Shown here: one piece after another, positions 45,909-58,397 of the stretch
Position numbering within the stretch: position 1 is the first letter of the stretch
Layout of the letters: every line of letters begins with the position of its first letter
Assembly: GCF_000264995.1 (NCBI RefSeq)
Contig: NW_006767439.1
Span: 1,166,402-1,230,401, forward strand
Reading direction: 5' to 3'
Source: Punctularia strigosozonata HHB-11173 SS5
Lineage: Eukaryota > Basidiomycota > Agaricomycetes > Corticiales > Punctulariaceae
DNA: 64,000 bases
The notes under the pieces: generated by a model
Told to the model about the DNA's origin: nothing
Databases searched by the model: none
The model's input: only the letters and a program-made list of their open reading frames with translations
Program-made: the position numbers and the translations under genes

Positions 45909-46986
45909 TGCTGCGATGCCTCGATTCTTTGGAGGAGCGCCGCCGATTATGTCTTGGACACATTAGCATTTTCATTTTCGTCACCTTTTTTGGGCGTTTC
46001 TCTTGCATTAACTTATTATATTCGGTACGTCTGGGGAGTCGTCATCTTGCGCTCGAGATGACCATTACGCGGCTGTACCGAACCCCAGCCGGATAGATAG
46101 AAACATACTACCATAGCCATCAATCATGGGAACTAGCTCTGTGTGAAATTCGGATCATCCAGAGAGCTAACTCAGCGGTGCACGATCCGTGCATTGACCT
46201 GCGGCAGAGTCCCACTTCAGATTTCTCATAGTGACGTAAGCCAGCTCTCCGTTCACGCAGCCCGGAATACGACATCCGCCGACTGGCTATCCCCGCCTTA
46301 CCCGGGAAACTCGTCAGCACATCAGTTTGCCTAATGTTGCGCCTCCGGGTGCCTTGCGACATCCCATTCTCTACTGCTTCAGTGTTTGTTGCGTTTCGGA
46401 GGCTTGCCCTGGATGGATAGCGTCAACGCTCCGTTCTATGAAACCATCTATCCCATGCCGGCGGCGTAACCTATAGTACATCGAGGACGTCTCCACGCAC
46501 CAGTCACTTCCTGATAACTGCCCTTCCGAACCGTGACCCGGTGCACTGCTCTCAAACCTTGATCGAATGGGCATACACCTATCGGGGTAGGCAACGGCGT
46601 CACTCAATTGGGGCCCACCCAAAAAGTCTCATGCGGTACTTCCGGAACTTCATTACCTGGCCTCTGGCTCCCATGTTTATCCATTCTCCCAATTGCATTG
46701 TATGAAAGCATCAGGAAGCCTCACTGTTTTTACACTTTGCCCTGGGCGGGCCGTTGGGGTCCCCTCCGATGCTGTGCCGACCCTGCGAAGGACCCGAGCG
46801 TTCCCTCTCCTCTACCTAGGCGCTGCGCCGGCATCCTTACATATTCTCGGGCAGGCCGAGGCATGCGCTCCTTTTGACACCGTCCACGTTCGCTTCAGCG
46901 TCGCCTGCTCACTGCTAGCTTGCCCGTTTCCCCTTTCCGGGAACGTCCCGTTTCTTGTGATCAATACGTATCGAAGACTCGCAACG
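45909..46986. other. intergenic, nothing recognised
   Basis: Short frames only, with no domain or repeat found. The end is the upstream region of the plus-strand DUF6534 gene. Confidence 0.5.
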
Positions 46987-48387
46987 ATGGCGGGTGCCCC
47001 TCCTTTTACGATCCCGGGGATGGGTCTGTTGCTTGGAGCGGCGGAGATCGGTGTCGCTCTTGGGACATTGTGACTGATAGTTCCATTGTTGGATAACGTA
47101 TCTAACTCTCCCCGTAGCTTGACCGGTATTCTGGTGATGCAGACGCTCATGTACTTCCGAATGTACCGGGATACGTGGGGCGTTCAAGTCACGGTCAGTG
47201 GTCTCCCTACTTAGGGCTGGGGGGCCTTGCTGATGATGCACAGGTTGTTTTGGTGTTGTACGTGTGGACGACTATGCGTCCGCTTAGCCAACCATCCTGA
47301 CCTTCCGTGCATGCAGAATGATCGACCTTGTACATACCGCGTTGCTCCTCGCAACGGCTTTTAGATACACGATCACGTTCTACGGACAACCTGACACCGT
47401 CAGCATCGCGACAACGACATTGAACGGCGCGATGTGCTTAACCGGTGCGATATCAATCGTCCTCGCCTTCTGCCAATCGCCGTCAAACTGACCGACGGCG
47501 CATCCCACAGGTATCATGGCGTTTATCGTTCAGGTTTTCTTCTCCCGCCGCTTGTGGCTCCTGAGGAGGAATCACGTCCTGACCGGGATCGCGTACGCCT
47601 TATCCCTTACGCGGTTCATCCTCAGCATAGTCACCGCCGTCGACTCCTTCCGTGTGCCCAACTTTCAGCTCTTTGAGCGCAAATACAACTGGACGGAGAC
47701 GTCCACGCTGGCCATTGGCGCGTGTGTGGACGTGTTTATTGCTGTCTCGACATGCGTTACGCTGCTCGCCAACAGAACTGGCGTGAGATCGTACGTTTCC
47801 TTCCGGTTCACCTTGGCCCTTAAGCGGTCTGTAACGCATCAATTGTTATGCAGGACGGACAAGATCATGGATCAGGTCGCCGCTTACATCATGGGTTAGT
47901 GTTAGGTCAATTCTATCTACTTTCGTGTTCTAAGACGCCTCCATCAGGAACGGGTTTGCTCACGAGTCTCGTCGCGGTCATAGACCTAATCTGCGTGAGC
48001 CTATCTCCATCTTAATCCTAACCTTACAGTCATTAACCTTCATCCCCTTTTAGTTCGTGACTATGGATAACTGTACGCATGCGCGCATGGTGCCTAGTAT
48101 GCATCACTAATACCCCTTCCACAGTGATATGGCTAGCAATCTTCTTCATATTAACAAAACGTGCGTTCTCCTGCTCACACGCCGCTCTCGTTCTCAGCGA
48201 TCATGCAGTCTTCTCAAACTCCCTGCTCGCGTCCCTCAACCTCCGAAGACACCTGCGCAATCAACTCAGCCCGGACGCCCTCGTGCCCTTCCACAGCAGC
48301 CAGCAGCACGCCCGAGGCCGTAACGAGGCCATCACGATACGGAAAGATATACAAACGGCGAGTCGACTCCTTTGTTGTCGACCGTGA
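46987..48387 (+). CDS. DUF6534-type multi-pass membrane protein
   Basis: Exon 1 (46987-47068) encodes MAGAPPFTIPGMGLLLGAAE. Next come LTGILVMQTLMYFRMYRDTW, MIDLVHTALLLATAFRYTIT, GIMAFIVQVFFSRRLWLLRR, VLTGIAYALSLTRFILSIVT, TSTLAIGACVDVFIAVSTCV, DKIMDQVAAYIMGTGLLTSL, VIWLAIFFILTKR and FSNSLLASLNLRRHLRNQ, with a tail NEAITIRKDIQTAS. The span order matches the minus-strand gene at 38727-40060, and the two face away from the CFA-like and MFS genes between them. At the 3' end an alternative frame leads on to a further possible exon near 48428-48510 (VELNGFGITRSTENHMLG), so the C-terminus is uncertain. Confidence 0.82.
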
Positions 48388-48991
48388 TCAGAGGGTGCTG
48401 ACCGTGCGTGTATAATGATACCTACAGGTGACAGATCGGGGCGTGGAGTTGAACGGGTTCGGCATCACCCGGTCGACCGAGAACCATATGTTAGGGCTCG
48501 GACCCGAGGTAGGTCATCCCATTTCCTTCCTTGATAGCAAGCTAAACGAGGACTGCGCCTGAACAAACCAGGACGACATGGATGTCCACTCGGACCGACT
48601 CGGTAAAGTCAAATTGATTGCCGAAGAGGTATAGCCCGCCGGCGCGGCCGACTTGCACTCTACTCCTCTTGTCGCAGGGCCATCTCTTTCCTCGCGTGCC
48701 TCCTGATCGACACACCCCGCGCTCACGCTCTTTAGTACCTAAATCGTATCTTACTCGACCGGAGAGCGTAATGTTTCACTCACGACCTTGAGGTGTACGA
48801 TGACCAGTGGACAGAGGGCAACAAGCAAACGCGTGGACCGCGCATGTAACATACATTCATATGATTGGTCATTGTATCGAAAGCTATACAGCTACAAGGA
48901 TCATGCATTGTCAGAGAGCAAAGCGAGAGTAGCAGCCACGAGTGATCCATCCGTCCCATAGTCCCTAGCCGAGCCAAACCATACTTTACAT
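48388..48991. other. 3' flanks of converging genes
   Basis: A small exon-like piece at 48428-48630 (VTDRGVELNGFG, DDMDVHSDRLGKVKLIAEEV) may extend the DUF6534 gene by alternative splicing. Otherwise nothing is recognised. Confidence 0.4.
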
Positions 48992-51033
48992 TCAATAACC
49001 CTTCTCCCCACCAACCCACAAGCCAGCCCAAAACGCCACGATACCGATGCCGAGCACACCTCCCACGACAACAATTCGGCCCATCCACGGCGCCGCGAAC
49101 ACGCGGGCACGTGCTGCGTCCAGCACGGACGCGCCGCACGCAAGCAGCGACGGTAGGTGGAGCGGGTCAAGCACGGGCATGTCGTGGCTCCACGCGTCTT
49201 GGGGCAGCTTCGCGGATGGGCGCGAAGAGCGAGAGGAGGAGGATGAGCAGAGGGAGTGCGAGCGACGCGAGGTAGGGCGCGTGTGCCGGCGGGGGACGTG
49301 GCGCTGGCGGAGCGATTGGGGTGACAACGCGGCCTTTCGAGGAGGAGGAGGGGGCGAAGAGGCGTCGCTTTCTGGTGCTGGTGCTTGGTCTTCGGGCTCC
49401 GGAGAGCCGAGTCGGGCCGCGACGCGGGAGCGTTCGTCGGCTAGAGCGAGCGCGATGTCGCGAGAGAGGCCGGCGCCGTACTCGGCATCCCACCGCCGCA
49501 TCATCGCGTCCGCATTTGAGAATTGATCTGCAGCCCCTGGGGGCTGGCGCACGCGGGGATGGCTGGATTGCACGACGGTGCCGCGCCTTTCTGTAATCCG
49601 TGGACGGGAAGGGGGTAGTGATTCTCCGGAGGAGAGGACGGCGCGAACGCCGCGGCGGACTTCGCGCCACCACAGGAACCGCTCGGCGGCTTCGTGCCGG
49701 AGGCGGGCGAGGGAAGTCGGGGTGCGGAAGAGGTGGGCGCGGACGGCGTGGAGATAATCGGGATCGGTGGTAGGCGGGAGGAGCTTGGAGAGGAAGGAGA
49801 GCCGGTGTAGTGCAGGGGAGGAAGGGGCAGGAAGAGGGATTGTGGGGATGTGAAAGGCGATGGCTGAGAGCAGGGAGGAGGTAGTGGGAGAGAGGGGGGA
49901 GGAGGAGGAGGAAGAAGAAGAGGGCGGTAAGAGGGCGATGCAGACGGTCCACAGCGGGGAGGTGGGCCCGGAGACTAAGGAGAGAAGAGACGAGGAGGGA
50001 GGTTGGGCCGGATTGAGGATGCGGTCGAGGGGCAAGAACGATGCGGTGGCGACAGGAACGAGCCGGCGCTAGAGATTGAGTAGTGATCAGAATACAAGCT
50101 GAAAATGTAGCGAGGGATACAGGCACGTACCGAGATGTCTTCGTCCGTATACGAGGAGAGATCGATCGCGAGCAGAGTGACGTTGCGAGCGCCTTCCCGG
50201 GTATCGAACCCATGCATGGACGGTTCTTGGTCGGACGAGATCTCGGCCCACGTCGTGGACGCATGCAACACCTTGACGTGCACTCCCTCAGGTTCGCTCT
50301 CGAACGTGACCTCGTTCTCGCAGATCCAGTCGCGAAGGGGCACGGGCGCCCACTCGTCGACGTGCACGACATCCGCGTTCGCCGTCTTCCCGAGCATCTC
50401 CCGGGCTATAAACTCGACGTCCGCGTCGCTGCCCGGTGCCTTCACGAGCAAGATCTTGAGCTGGCCGAGCGTCTGCCCATGCACAGTTTCGCGCCGCAGT
50501 GCGGGCGGCAGTACGAGGGAAGGCATCACGAGCCCGACGCCGTCGTGGCGCCGGTGGTGGGCGCTCGTGTCCGAGTCGTGGTCATGATCGTGGTCGGGGT
50601 GGTAATCGCTCGGATGCGAGTGCGGAGACGCGCCGAGGCCGCTGGTCTGAAAAAAGCTCGAGGAGAGAGAAGGGAAGGAGGAGGACGAGTCTGGAGAATC
50701 CGGTGGAGAAGGTAGGGAGGAGGCGGAGGCGGAGATGGGCGAGGAGGTGTTGCTGAGCGGTTCGCCATCCCGGTAGCGGGAGGGCAGCAGCGAAGGAGAT
50801 GTCGAGATCGGAGATGGGCGCCGGCGGGGAGGAGAGGGTTGAGGAGGGAGCGTGCCGCTGCTTGATGCGGAGCCCGGGTCGCTTAAGCTTGAAGAACCTG
50901 GAGCATCTTGCTCATCTTGAAGTGCGGTGAGCTGCATGGGGAGCGAGTGCAAGCCTCTGATGGTCGCGCTGCTCGTGCTTGGGGTAAAATCCGCGTCTGC
51001 GCTTCCGCTGGAGGACAGCTCTGAGGCGCTCAT
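48992..51033 (-). CDS. tail-anchored membrane protein, function unknown
   Basis: Two exons on the minus strand, 51033-50131 and 50068-48992, join in phase to 659 residues. Residues 1 to about 180 are Ser/Pro-rich and disordered, with a His/Asp cluster (HPDHDHDHDSD). A folded part follows: LGQLKILLVKAPGSDADVEF, ADVVHVDEWAPVPLRDWICE, VTLLAIDLSSYTDEDIS, then RLVPVATASFLPLDRILNPA. The C-terminal half mixes a Leu-rich helical part with Arg/Ser-rich linkers. It ends with one span, RIVVVGGVLGIGIVAFWAGL, and nine more residues, a tail-anchor layout that places the bulk in the cytosol. I recognise no named domain; the LKILLVKAPGSD strand-loop resembles a nucleotide-binding or receiver-like first strand but lacks a full P-loop. 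Confidence 0.72.
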
Positions 51034-54000
51034 CGCATCGATGTGGTCTTGGTTGGTCGCGCTCTTGTTATGTGAGGCCTAGATAGTCGAGAGATCATTA
51101 GACGCGGTCACTTCCGCGACGACGGTGAGCCACGTACCTTGATCGTTTTCGACTCGCGTTTCGATCCAATCTGCGGCTCAAAGCCGTTTGATTGAAGCGC
51201 CAAGCACGGAGATGGTGCTGCGGCCGTTTAGGAGGTAAGGTAGAATACGAGGAAGAGATTTGGTTTGGTCGTCCAAAGTTGAGACAATAGTTATACAGCA
51301 GAGTGCAAGCGCAGGCCCGAAGCGTGATACTGTACAGAGGTGGCGCGATTTCGTCTGACTCTGAGCAGAGTCTCACAGCGATGATTGCCGCAGCGACAAC
51401 GCGCGAGCTTGCAGGCAGGATCTGCCCTAAAACGGCAAGTCGTCGGCGCCACAATGAGCACAGCCACTTTTTTTCTCCCTTTATGCCCCTCTGTCCTCGT
51501 TGTCGGCGATGTGTCCGTGGCAAACGTCTGATCTAGAGGTCATTTACCCATCCTTGCATGACGAAAAATCACCCGATAGAACAACAGGTATGGTAACATA
51601 TCAGTGATCAGGCGGGACCACCGGACCTACATTGGATCTACATGAGGTTGGGACGAGAATTCGGGGCGCATGTGCTAACGGGCCTCGAGGACGCTATCAT
51701 GGGTGCTCATGGCAGTCTCTCGGACATAAATACACTCTCAGTCCGTCAACTTCTGCGTTCGAGTTTCCTTGGACAATACACCGAGCAGGTGGGCTCCAAC
51801 GAATATATATGTATGTATATGATCTCATCTTGATGTCCACAGGAATAGCGACGTATTATTCGACCACTGCACGATTCCGAACACGATGCTTGCTCCCGAG
51901 GGCGCTGTGCTATCGGCAGATCGAAGACAACAGGTGTATATACTCCGTCTTTTGCGCCGCGGAATCACCCTACTAGCGCGATTCATCGCTATGGCACACT
52001 TTGACATGGCGGCAAGATGTCCTTATACCCCCAAGGATCCCAAGCCAAGCTCCGCCCACACATACCTTTCGGTGGCCCTCTCAGCGTGATATCCGCTCGC
52101 GACTGCAGGACCGCAGCCCGCCCAAGACGACCGATTGGCGCGACAAAGACAGTCGGTCTCTAGATGCAATCCCGACTGTGTACGCAACACCTTCTCGCGC
52201 ACACTACGCATGGGGGTTTCGACGATGTTCGTACACCTTTAAGTCTCCCATCCTGCGGCGAGGGTGCTATACCTGCGGCATTCTACCTGCGCATCACTTA
52301 TCGATGAAAATGTCGCCTTGTCCAAGTCTTCACGCAGCATTGGCCCACCGACCCAGCGCCATCGTCAACAACGAGAAGAACGGAGCGCGGGCGAACGTAT
52401 GGGACGAAAGCGTAATCATCGGGGATCAAGGCTTCAGTGTGGGGGCAGCGCCAGGTTTCCGACGTGCAGCAGTGAGTGCCATCGCGACACCTGCACCTGC
52501 ACTCTCTCCGGTCATTAAAGGGAGAATGATTCCCTTCAGATACGTGCAAGAGTTGCTCGTGTTGCATCCGATGCACCTCTGATTCGTACTCGCGAGTCAT
52601 GATGTCTGGCCCTAAGCGCTTCGGTTCGCGGCCATTACGCTGAGGGGCTCACATGACCAACTATTGTCTTCAGGTCTGGTGCCCTCTCGTCTCAATTTAT
52701 CTTAGCTAAGGGCAAATCAAACGGTGTCGACATTGCTGACGTGTGCCAATAGCCCATGCACCCTTTGTCCTGCCAATCTCATGCCAGAATGTACGCTCCA
52801 TATCCGCAATCACAACCGCCAACATCGAAGATATGATGTAGATTGTGCGCCGGTGGTACGCCTGCAATCTCGGCAGTTTCAGTGAGCCGAACCCAACGCA
52901 CCGCTCTGACTCGGACGCAGGCGTTAATCTAGGGACAGGGAGTGCATACTCTGAGTTGGGCCTGAGAAATACCTGAGGACATCCAGGAGGTTGAGGATCC
53001 AACATGACGAGCCGAGTTGTGCGAAGGCGAATAACCGCTGTAGGGCTAAGTACACATAATGATCCTGAGGAGAGGAGCATAGGTGAACAAGGTAATGTAG
53101 GGCTGGCATGAGGCGGCGATATCGTGCAGAGATAGGCCGAAGCCAGCCGGATCCAATAGCGATTACGATGGAGGAATGGTCTCGTCGTGACATGAAAGTT
53201 CAATTATTCCTATTCAGAACCAGGTATGCCTCGTGTGCGCACACGTTGTTCAAGTCCGACTGAATGTTGGCACTTCGATATGTTTCATGTTGACGTGAGC
53301 AAATGTATAGAAGTGCATATATCATGGGAAAAGGCCTGGTAAAGGCCTCAGAACATGCTGAACACCTTCCATCGAAGAACGGGCGCCTAACCTTAGCTCT
53401 GTCGTAGATTCGAACTATGGACAGCTTAGGGTAATCATATTGGACGACAGCGACTACATTGTGCGCGATCCTTTATCCCAGTCTTGGATGGCCAATAGAA
53501 CGCTACGGAGAGTGCATCAGACGGTAGCGCAGCACAAGGTAGTCCGTACTCGGAGTTTTGTCGCTGTTAAGCTCGTGCTTCCTGATTGTTCTGGGCCAGC
53601 CACGCTTGCAAACGGTGGTCGTCATCTGCTTCACAAGCTTCAATACTTCCTTTTGCGGGTGCAACGCCCGACAGCAATCGATCACAAGCACAAAGAGGCG
53701 AGCCTCGAGGTGCCTCGAGCGAGCACCGAGCGAAGCTCGGTGCGCCGTCTTGGGCTCGAGGGAGACAATTGAAACTCCGCTCGCGTCTCGCTCTTCATCC
53801 CTCCGGACTCCCTCGTCAGTAGAGGTGGCCCACTAGGCAGCATCAGCACCCGCCCGCCCGCGTCCTGTATGTGTTTACCGAAGGTCACTGACAACAACGC
53901 ATCTCTACCAGCGAATCGTGGGTGACCCTCTGGGCTCACCCTCGGATCGCGCCCAAGGACGGTCGGCCCCTGGGGGCCAACTGTCTTTCACCCAAACCCA

Positions 54001-54254
54001 AGGGAGATGTATTGTATGTACGCAGAATACATTCTTTGCATCGCACGACGACCCAAGATTCCACTCGTGTTGACTTGATAATGCCTATCAAGCTGCTACA
54101 CGCGGTAGGTGCACCATACGAATCTAAGCGCCCATGAAGAGGTGCTCCCATATATAAGGTCCACGTTGGACAAATCTCTGTGTGTGCATATCTCTCTCTG
54201 TATTCCCGCCGCTGAAGCACTCCTAGCTCCCTCGTACTCGTACAAGCGTTCTAT
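51034..54254. other. gene-poor 3.2 kb
   Basis: No supported gene. One possible two-exon piece, at 51642-51789 then about 51842-51930 (MRLGREFGAHVLTGLEDAIM, LFDHCTIPNTMLAPEGA), has plausible splice sites but does not join cleanly in phase and has no known domain. Long frames at 52001-52582 (plus) and 52706-53203 (minus) lack domain support. Two small inverted repeats lie near 53704-53743. Confidence 0.45.
53704..53743. repeat. two adjacent short inverted repeats
   Basis: CTCGAG-GTGC-CTCGAG at 53704-53719 is followed by GCACCGAGC-GAA-GCTCGGTGC at 53723-53743, a perfect 9-bp stem with a three-base loop. They can form adjacent hairpins in DNA or RNA. No link to a gene is clear. Confidence 0.75.
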
Positions 54255-56633
54255 ATGTCGTCATCAGATCCTGAGGTTGTTGAGTTGCTACAGCAGCTCA
54301 TCCAGCTCGTCACGCAGCACCTAGGACCAGCTTACCAGGGGTCAACCGAAAGTCCCGTGCAAGAGAGACCCCGAGATGCTGCATTGCCTAATCTTCAGAT
54401 CAATCATGACACTGGCCTTGCCGGTCAGATTATGTCTCCCGATGCGGCAGCTTTCAACAGAGACGATATAAGGCCAAATTCTCAAGTGAGCGTCAGAATA
54501 TCTGTTTCATCGGGTGGCATTGTTCATACAATTGGCCGTTGCAGGAAGGGATCAGAGATGCACGGCAGTGGCAGGCGTTTCGGGACGATCTCATACGGGA
54601 GGATCGGGAGGAGATGAAGAAGAGAAAAGACGAGCTGAACAACATGCTGATATATGTCAGTCGCATCGTAACTCGGGTTTTGCAGCTAACATCTTTGTCT
54701 CCAGGCTGGGCTGTTCTCAGCTGTCCTCACGGCGTTCATCATTGACACATATCGTGATGGTCAGGAAGATCCATCTCATACAACAGTATTTCTCCTCTCC
54801 CAAATCTCGCATCAGCTTAACAGCTTCTCTTCCAACGGACAGTTCACAAACTCGACGGTACAATCTTCATTTGATGCCCCCATCAATCCAGGTGATCAAG
54901 CAGTGCTTGTCAACGCGCTGTGGTTTGTCAGCCTGGTATTGAGCCTCCTCAGCGCGCTTCTGGACACACTCGCACAGCAATGGGTGCATGAATACCTACG
55001 AATCCCCTTCACCAGAACGTCGGACTCCATTATATACCATCAGGCAAAACATATTGGACTCGACCGGTGGAAGTTCAGCTGGCTCGTCCCCGCTGTAACA
55101 CTGTTGATTCAGGTCTCCGTCGTGCTGTTTCTCATAGGTCTATTGGATCTCATGTGGCATTTTGATCACACTCTTGCCGTAATTCTGATCGTCGTCGTCG
55201 GCCTCTCGCTATCTTTTGGTGCAGTTATCACAATCACGCCCATTTTTTCCACCACGTCTCCGTACACGTCGACACTGACGGAGGTTCTACGGTCATCGCT
55301 CCTATCATTCTACACCTTCATCCATGTCGTATCAGATGTGGCGACCCTGGTGTCTTCGCCCATATTTCGATTGCGACCGGACCAGATCTCTGTCCTTCGT
55401 CGCGACTTCCGTTTCAACTTACGTTACGCGTACACGGCGTTTATATGGGCTCACCCTGGCGCTCAAAGGGACCGCGATAGATTGCTGTGCCGGGAACAGC
55501 ATGACGTCCCAAACACGGTTCTTTTATGGATCCGCAACTGCTCTGCACATCCCGCACTACGGGAGCACTATGAAGCGCTCTGGAGAGAGGATGTCAAGGA
55601 GCGGAGATATCGCCTTCAGGCAGCCGGTAACGCCGCAAAGGCGTTTGGCATACGGCTTCGCAACCTTAGGGCATATATTCGGTGGGGAACTTTCCGGATC
55701 TCAACTGGAAAGTCTGGCCCTTTCCCGGATCACGTATTCAAGAAGTTGAAACGGCCCGAAGATCCAAAGGCAATTTTACAAGAATTAATGGATTGCTATG
55801 ATCAGAAGTACCAACGAATTTGGCACGACTTCGACGCAGCAGATATCCTTCGCACGATTGCGTTCATATTCCATGGAAATCGAGTCTATGAAGAGGTTGA
55901 CAGAGCACAAAATGCGGCACATAGACCCGGGACTGAGGTGAATAACACGGAGACCAATTCGATGTGGTCCGGTCTATGGAGATTTCTGGTCAGCTGTATC
56001 TCGGACTTCGCGGAGAAGAAGGGCTGCGTCTCCAAGGCTCAAACTCCGGTTCTGCTATGGCTTGCGTACAATCTGTTGTCCCAGTCTAGGGAAAGAACGA
56101 ATGTTGTCCCAGATCTTACCGGTAAGCCGCATCAGAGTCGAGTCGCTTACGACGCACTTACATGTCTATAAGACGTCCGAAAAAATCTCAAGTGGGCATG
56201 GGTGCTCGCTTCACAGAAAGAGAATGCCGAGGACACAACAAAGCGCGTGCAGGTCGTCAAAGCCGCAGCGCTCGCATTCAGAACCATTTCGTCTTTGCCC
56301 TCAGTCACAGAACTCGGAACGAAGAACGAAAATCGACTTCGAGACCTCATCACGAATCTTGACACGTATAAATTCTGTGCACAACAGAGAGGGAAGGAGG
56401 AAGACGTACTCTATAGGTGTCTCGCAGACCTGAAACAGAGCTACAGCGATATCATATCCGAGCCCGCACAAGGCTTGGAGGATTCGTTCCACAACCGGGC
56501 ACCGTACCCATATTGGCAAGAGGCCATGGGTGCAATCTCTACCCGCCTGCGTCACATGAATCCCGGGGCAGCGAATAGCGTCATCAGTTCCCTGGATGAA
56601 GATGGCGAAACTTCCGGAGAGGATGGCAACTAA
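54255..56633 (+). CDS. DUF6535-domain membrane protein
   Basis: Four exons (54255-54485, 54545-54655, 54705-56121, 56173-56633) join in phase to 739 residues. Seen: a short N-terminal region with a helical start (EVVELLQQLIQLVTQHL), a charged linker DDLIREDREEMKKRKDELNN, then the DUF6535 core: AGLFSAVLTAFIIDTYRDGQ, ALVNALWFVSLVLSLLSALL, LAQQWVHEYLRIPF, WLVPAVTLLIQVSVVLFLIG and TLAVILIVVVGLSLSFGAVI. That is four membrane spans followed by a long helical cytosolic part. The family is large and confined to basidiomycetes; its function is unknown. The final intron removes an in-frame stop at 56169, and the exon after it (DVRKNLKWAWVLASQ) continues in phase. The gene looks intact. Confidence 0.88.
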
Positions 56634-58397
56634 TGCGGCCGCCTCAAGTGGCGCCGAGTTTGCGACCTTGAGAGCGAGGCGGGAAGAGTAGCAGAGGAGG
56701 GTCAGGATCCTGAACATGATGGCGGCGCCAGATATGTGTTGTGTACGATATGTCCAAACACAACATAGTGGATATATGCTCACACGGCGGCGATGGGTAT
56801 CGCCGACTCCTGAGAAATACTACGCCATATGTTAAACATGTTCATCGTTAGGCAAAGTGCATTCGTGCTGTATTCGTGATCGCTCAGTGGCGTATATCCA
56901 TCCTTCATATCGAGCACGCGGCCCTAGCGGACATATTCCGGCGCATGCTCCCAGACGCACTCGATACTCCGAGCTTAACTACAAACGGCCGATATCAGCA
57001 TCGTCAGGATTGGGAGAGAAGACGGCCGATGTTCTGACAAACCGGTCGCGAGAGGGCACCAGGGAGTGCCTTAGGACAAAGCACAAAATCGTACAAGCTC
57101 TCCGCAAGCGGCCCATCGTGATTATTGTTGATGATGTCCAGCAAGCCGAAGAAAAAACTTGATCATGTCATCAGTTGGCTATCCAGAACCGTCAACCCTG
57201 CATCAAAGTAGTACTCTTCAGCCACTCTGAGAAAGAAGGAGGTAGGGGGCGTCGGCGCGGCGCCATGTCAAGCAGCCGAGCTTTCGAACTCTGATCGTCA
57301 AGGGGTGGCAAAAGTTATAGGAGGGACAGTTGACGGCCCTAAGAGGCGTCATTCCTGAGGTGATCGTAGAGCACTTCTCGGAGGAAGAAGACGTGCGTGG
57401 CTTATTTACATAGTTATGGGATGGTTGAGGTATGAACTTCCTTGGGAATAAAGATGCACGCGATGCTTTTGTACGAGCTAATAGCTGTCGAATTGCATGA
57501 GTTAGATTCAAAGTAGCCTCTAATACACGCCGATGTACTATCGTACGGGCCCGTCTTTGAGGTCGCGCTCCCACTCCGCTGGTGTCCACCCGTTGTCTTG
57601 TGTAAGCATGGGATGGAGCTTCAGTAACAAGTGCAGTGATCGCGACGTGAATCTCCAGCCGAGCAAGGTTGCGGGCCACCAGTTCGTCGAACGATCCTGG
57701 AACAGCTCGTAGTAGTCGGGTCTGGAGGATCTTGATCTCCATGAATGTTCGTTGTATCTTGTAGGTTTCATATCGGGAGGGCGTGAAGAACGTTCTTGTA
57801 CTTATCTTGTAAACTTCGTGTTGAGGATGCGCAGGGATGCGCTTCGGCGTCGGCGAGTCACTTCCATTTACGACTCCTCAGCAGACAGGGGAGTGCGCAG
57901 TAACGGCCAACGAGCACCCAATTATCGCACTATTTGTTATGGGTTCACTTGGTTCATCGTATGATAAAGCCGTAAAGAATGGGGACCATGGCCGAGAGCG
58001 TGCATGTAGTGACCTCCAAACGCCGCTTTGTCGCCGTGCGGTTCAGAATCTTGGACATCGCCTCTTCATTCGCGCTACATCGTCTAGAGGTAGCAGAGCC
58101 GCATGAACCCAGCATCAACTTCATCAACGAGAACAAGATGGGAGGAGGGAAGGAGCTGTACACGTGCCAACGGGTTGCCCGATAGAGAGAGGGATGAAAG
58201 GCGACCGGACTCGGAGCTTCATCATCCCACTTGTTCTTGACCGCGACGACGGCGACACCAGCTAGCTCTGGTGTACGGTTCTCCTCGACTGGCCCATATA
58301 CCCGTTTTACTCCCTCTCCACGCACACTGTCGTTCTTGCTGTTTAACCCACCTAATACTTGCATTCCGAATCATCCGAAGTCTCGTAGTTCATTGCG
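56634..58397. other. intergenic, nothing firmly recognised
   Basis: A minus-strand frame at 57538-57771 (PDYYELFQDRSTNWWPATLL, LTQDNGWTPAEWERDL) looks compositionally like real protein but has no known domain and no clear partner exons. A neighbouring minus-strand frame at 57218-57742 overlaps it. Neither is called. Confidence 0.4.

Noticed and set aside
52706-53203. 165-codon minus-strand frame
   Set aside because: No domain, no partner exons and no promoter-like context; a chance frame is more likely.
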